7,595 bases of DNA, taken from the NCBI GenBank assembly GCA_027490345.1, contig JAIXYF010000331.1, forward strand, positions 1 through 7,595. Reading direction: 5' to 3'. Shown piece by piece: positions 5,687 to 7,595 of the stretch (position 1 is its first letter; every line of letters begins with the position of its first letter). The translations under genes and the position numbers were made by a program. The notes under the pieces are model-generated. The model did not search any database. It was not told the origin of the DNA and was given only the letters and a program-made list of their open reading frames with translations. The stretch is from Novosphingobium sp. (GTDB taxonomy: Bacteria > Pseudomonadota > Alphaproteobacteria > Sphingomonadales > Sphingomonadaceae).

Positions 5687-5778
5687 AGCGTCAAAAGCAA
5701 CCTCGATGGCGCCAAGAGGTATACTTTGGCAGGCGAGCGATTATAGGACGTGCAAGACAAGCAAGGGATTTTACGACG

Positions 5779-6234
5779 ATGTCTGACGAAAAACTGGTGC
5801 TCACGCTCGATGGCGGCGATGTGGTGATCAAGCTCCGGCCCGATCTGGCGCCGGGCCATGTGGAACGCATCAAGGAACTGGTGGGCGAAGGCTTCTATGA
5901 TGGCGTGAAGTTCCACCGCGTGATCCCCGGCTTCATGGCGCAGGGCGGCTGCCCGCAGGGCACCGGCATGGGCGGCTCTTCGAAGCCCGATCTCAAGGCC
6001 GAATTCAGCGATGCGCCCCATGTGCGCGGTGTCTGCTCTATGGCGCGCACCAGCTATCCGCATTCGGCCAACAGCCAGTTCTTCATCTGCTTCGATGATG
6101 CCCGCTTCCTCGACAAGCAGTACACCGTGTGGGGCGAAGTCGAGAGCGGCATGGACCATGTCGACGCGCTGCCCAAGGGCGAACCGCCGGCAAAGCCGGG
6201 CGTGATCCAGAAGGCGACCATCGTCGCAGCCTGA
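5779..6234 (+). CDS. ppiB: Peptidyl-prolyl cis-trans isomerase, cyclophilin type
   Basis: This is a 151-residue single-domain cyclophilin without signal peptide, so it is the cytoplasmic form; it speeds cis-trans isomerisation at X-Pro bonds during folding. Active-site elements are present: FHR at 45-47 (catalytic Arg47), FMAQGG at 52-57, the substrate-binding NSQFF at 98-102, and FLDKQYTVWGEV at 110-121. Phe110 stands where human cyclophilin A has the cyclosporin-contacting Trp121, as in other bacterial PpiB proteins. ATG 5779 is preferred over the upstream in-frame ATG at 5632, because the cyclophilin core begins with EKLVLTL and the extra upstream residues would overlap mgtE. AAGGG about 11 bases upstream is a weak, distant ribosome-binding site. 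A GNAT gene follows after 9 bases. Confidence 0.95.
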   Translation: MSDEKLVLTLDGGDVVIKLRPDLAPGHVERIKELVGEGFYDGVKFHRVIPGFMAQGGCPQGTGMGGSSKPDLKAEFSDAPHVRGVCSMARTSYPHSANSQFFICFDDARFLDKQYTVWGEVESGMDHVDALPKGEPPAKPGVIQKATIVAA

Positions 6235-6243
6235 AGGCGCGCG

Positions 6244-6687
6244 ATGAACCTTGCGCTCAGGCCTCCTACGCACGCGGATCGCGCCGCGTGGGACCGCCTG
6301 TGGCAGGGCTATCAACGTTTCTACAAGGTCGAAATCGCCGAGGCGGTGAGCGACCTGACATGGGATCGGCTGCATGATGTGGCCGAGCCGATGCACGCCA
6401 TGCTGGCCTGGCAAGGAGCGCGAGCGGTGGGGATGGTCCACTGGATCTTCCACCGCTCGACCTGGACCGATGGGCCATACTGCTACTTGCAGGACCTGTA
6501 CGTCGACGAAGACGTGCGCGGGAGCGGCGCTGGCCGCGCGCTGATCGCCCATGTGCGCGGCGCGGCGGAGGCGGCGGGGGCCTCAAGGCTTTATTGGCTG
6601 ACGCACGAGACGAACACTGATGCCATGAAGCTCTACGACAAGGTCGCGGAGAAATCGGGATTCGTGCAGTACCGGGTGGTCCTGTAG
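6244..6687 (+). CDS. GNAT-family N-acetyltransferase
   Basis: The 147-residue protein has the GNAT fold pattern. LALRPPTHADRAAWDRLW opens the domain, and CYLQDLYVDEDV forms the central strand. The acetyl-CoA pyrophosphate-binding motif follows: RGSGAG at 92-97 (R/Q-x-x-G-x-G/A), leading into the helix GRALIAHV. Late tyrosines (Tyr118, Tyr131 in KLYDKVAEKSGF) lie where the general acid usually sits. The acceptor cannot be read from sequence; relatives acetylate polyamines, amino acids, antibiotics or protein N termini. The start is 9 bases after the ppiB stop with AAGG in front, so the two genes probably form one transcript. The stop lies only 4 bases from the stop of the convergent minus-strand gene, leaving no room for a separate terminator. 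Confidence 0.93.
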   Translation: MNLALRPPTHADRAAWDRLWQGYQRFYKVEIAEAVSDLTWDRLHDVAEPMHAMLAWQGARAVGMVHWIFHRSTWTDGPYCYLQDLYVDEDVRGSGAGRALIAHVRGAAEAAGASRLYWLTHETNTDAMKLYDKVAEKSGFVQYRVVL

Positions 6688-6691
6688 CGCC

Positions 6692-7105
6692 TCAGCCCCG
6701 CATCAGCAGGCGCGTTTCGGTCACTTCGATTACCGGCACTTCCCATGGATGCGCTTCCATCAGCGCGGCTAGCGCGGCGTCGATGGCTTCTGTTGGCGCT
6801 TCGGCGGGGATCCAGCTGACGAGGGTGACGGTCGGCGAATGTTCGATCTGACCGGCTGCGCCCAGCGTCGGCGTGGCATCGGGTGCCGGGGCGAATGTTT
6901 CCCAGCCTAAGCCGATTTCCCCAACGCCGTGGTACATGCCAAAATCGCCCAGCGCGCCGGGCGCGCGCAGGATGGCGAGCATCTTCGCCATGACAGGATC
7001 GTCTTCCAGCGCGCCGCGATGGCCGCCGAGCAGCGCGGCGAGCGTTGCCGGGGCAACGGGCACGTGGACGGCCACGCGCAGCGCGCGCTTGCTTGCGGTC
7101 TTCAT
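6692..7105 (-). CDS. Small protein resembling the NIF3/YqfO insert domain
   Basis: The 137-residue protein is not a named family to me. Its second half follows the pattern of the CutA/PII-like insert domain of NIF3/YqfO proteins: GDFGMYHGVGEIGLGWETF at 53-71 (compare G-x-Y-x-x-x-F-x-x-x-G), ATPTLGAAGQIE at 77-88 (compare GANPTIG-x-x-G-x-x-E), a strand VTLVSWIP, and HPWEVPVIEV at 119-128 (compare HPYEEPAYDV). The metal-binding NIF3 core domain is absent, so it would be a stand-alone version; such folds usually form trimers and bind small ligands or metals. No signal peptide or membrane segment is visible. The start is 3 bases after the LysR-type regulator's stop, so expression is presumably joint. 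The fold assignment is an inference from motif spacing. Confidence 0.6.
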   Translation of the reverse strand: MKTASKRALRVAVHVPVAPATLAALLGGHRGALEDDPVMAKMLAILRAPGALGDFGMYHGVGEIGLGWETFAPAPDATPTLGAAGQIEHSPTVTLVSWIPAEAPTEAIDAALAALMEAHPWEVPVIEVTETRLLMRG

Positions 7106-7108
7106 GGG

Positions 7109-7595
7109 TTACAATCCTGCCTTGATCATCCAATCGTGAAACAGCCGCACAGGGCGCGATTGCAGCGCGCGCGGACGGCACACGAACCAATAGGAATAGG
7201 GGCTGTCGACCTCGATGTCATAGAGCCGGGCCACGCGCGGATCGTGGCTGCGCTTGTAGTGATCATCGTGCATGATCGCGATGCCTAGCCCTTGCGCGGC
7301 GGCTTCGAGGATCAGCTGCCCGGAATCGAAATGATCAATCGCGGTGGGCTGCAAGGCTTCCAGATGCAGCGTGCGCTTCCACGCCTCGAAGCTCATCGGC
7401 AAGTCGTTGTGGACCAGGAACGTCTGCGTGCCCAGCTTGGCCAGATCAGGCCTTGGCCCGAGTTCGGCCACGATTTCCGGCGTGGCGATGGCATAGACGC
7501 GGTTGTGATCGAGCCGGACCGAATGCAGCGCGCCTTCCGGCCCTTCGGACAGGATGATCGCCGCATCGATGCTGTCGCCCAGCTTGGTTTCGGCC
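7109..7595 (-). CDS. LysR-type transcriptional regulator, GcvA-like (C-terminal part)
   Basis: The last 161 residues of a LysR-family regulator are visible; the N-terminal winged helix-turn-helix lies beyond the right edge. The frame stays open from the edge (first full codon at 7594) to TAA 7109-7111. The visible part is the co-inducer-binding domain: DAAIILSEGP and YAIATPEIV, then the GcvA-branch hallmarks FDSGQLILEAAAQGLGIA, SYWFVCRP, and a C-terminal LFHDWMIKAG resembling the V-x-x-F-x-x-W-L ending of GcvA/AmpR-like proteins. The ligand and target genes cannot be read from this. Many LysR genes are divergent from their target, but here the immediate downstream partner on the same strand is the NIF3-insert-like gene, 3 bases away. 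Confidence 0.92.
   Translation of the reverse strand, partial: AETKLGDSIDAAIILSEGPEGALHSVRLDHNRVYAIATPEIVAELGPRPDLAKLGTQTFLVHNDLPMSFEAWKRTLHLEALQPTAIDHFDSGQLILEAAAQGLGIAIMHDDHYKRSHDPRVARLYDIEVDSPYSYWFVCRPRALQSRPVRLFHDWMIKAGL

Noticed and set aside
4709..5746. 345-codon plus-strand frame opposite mgtE
   Set aside because: The minus strand encodes an unambiguous MgtE with all domains; this frame is its complement.
5720..5746. TATACT (5720-5725) and TTGGCA (5726-5731) as a plus-strand ppiB promoter
   Set aside because: The elements are in the wrong order for one promoter, and neither has a partner box at proper spacing.
5608..6552. 314-codon minus-strand frame opposite ppiB and the GNAT gene
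   Set aside because: It spans two convincing plus-strand genes and the gap before them; the product is low complexity and has no family signature.

Overview
The window looks like a chromosomal stretch of a GC-rich alphaproteobacterium, most likely from the order Sphingomonadales (Novosphingobium, Sphingomonas or Erythrobacter type). The assignment rests on protein style (a DUF1489 protein coupled to mgtE, the NudC and FrnE-like sequences) and on high GC with short intergenic gaps. It is an inference by eye, not a database result.

Layout. (a) 1-1985, plus strand: a compact operon-like run made of the 3' end of a beta-lactamase-fold serine hydrolase, a NudC-type NADH pyrophosphatase and a DsbA/FrnE-like thiol oxidoreductase. 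The gaps are 5 bases and a 4-base ATGA overlap. (b) 1986-3791: an accessory, repeat-rich island. It holds one AT-rich minus-strand gene for a membrane-anchored protein with two BamE/SmpA-like motifs. A long inverted repeat brackets that gene. Next come a cluster of GGTTACGGT units, an intact Xre/NadS-type antitoxin whose toxin survives only as a 3' stub, a 77-bp double palindrome and a third copy of the long repeat. (c) 3792-5665, minus strand: mgtE (magnesium transporter) followed 5 bases later by a DUF1489 gene. (d) 5779-6687, plus strand, divergent from mgtE: a cytoplasmic cyclophilin-type prolyl isomerase, then a GNAT acetyltransferase. (e) 6692-7595, minus strand: the 3' part of a GcvA-like LysR regulator, then 3 bases later a small protein resembling the insert domain of NIF3/YqfO proteins.

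Blocks a, c, d and e are ordinary housekeeping or regulatory genes. Block b is where the window departs from the ordinary: base composition drops sharply, palindromic repeats cluster, and a toxin-antitoxin pair is broken. The most economical reading is a hot spot where REP-like palindromes and foreign DNA have accumulated between two conserved operons. I see no complete novel defence or mobile system, no RNA gene and no CRISPR array.
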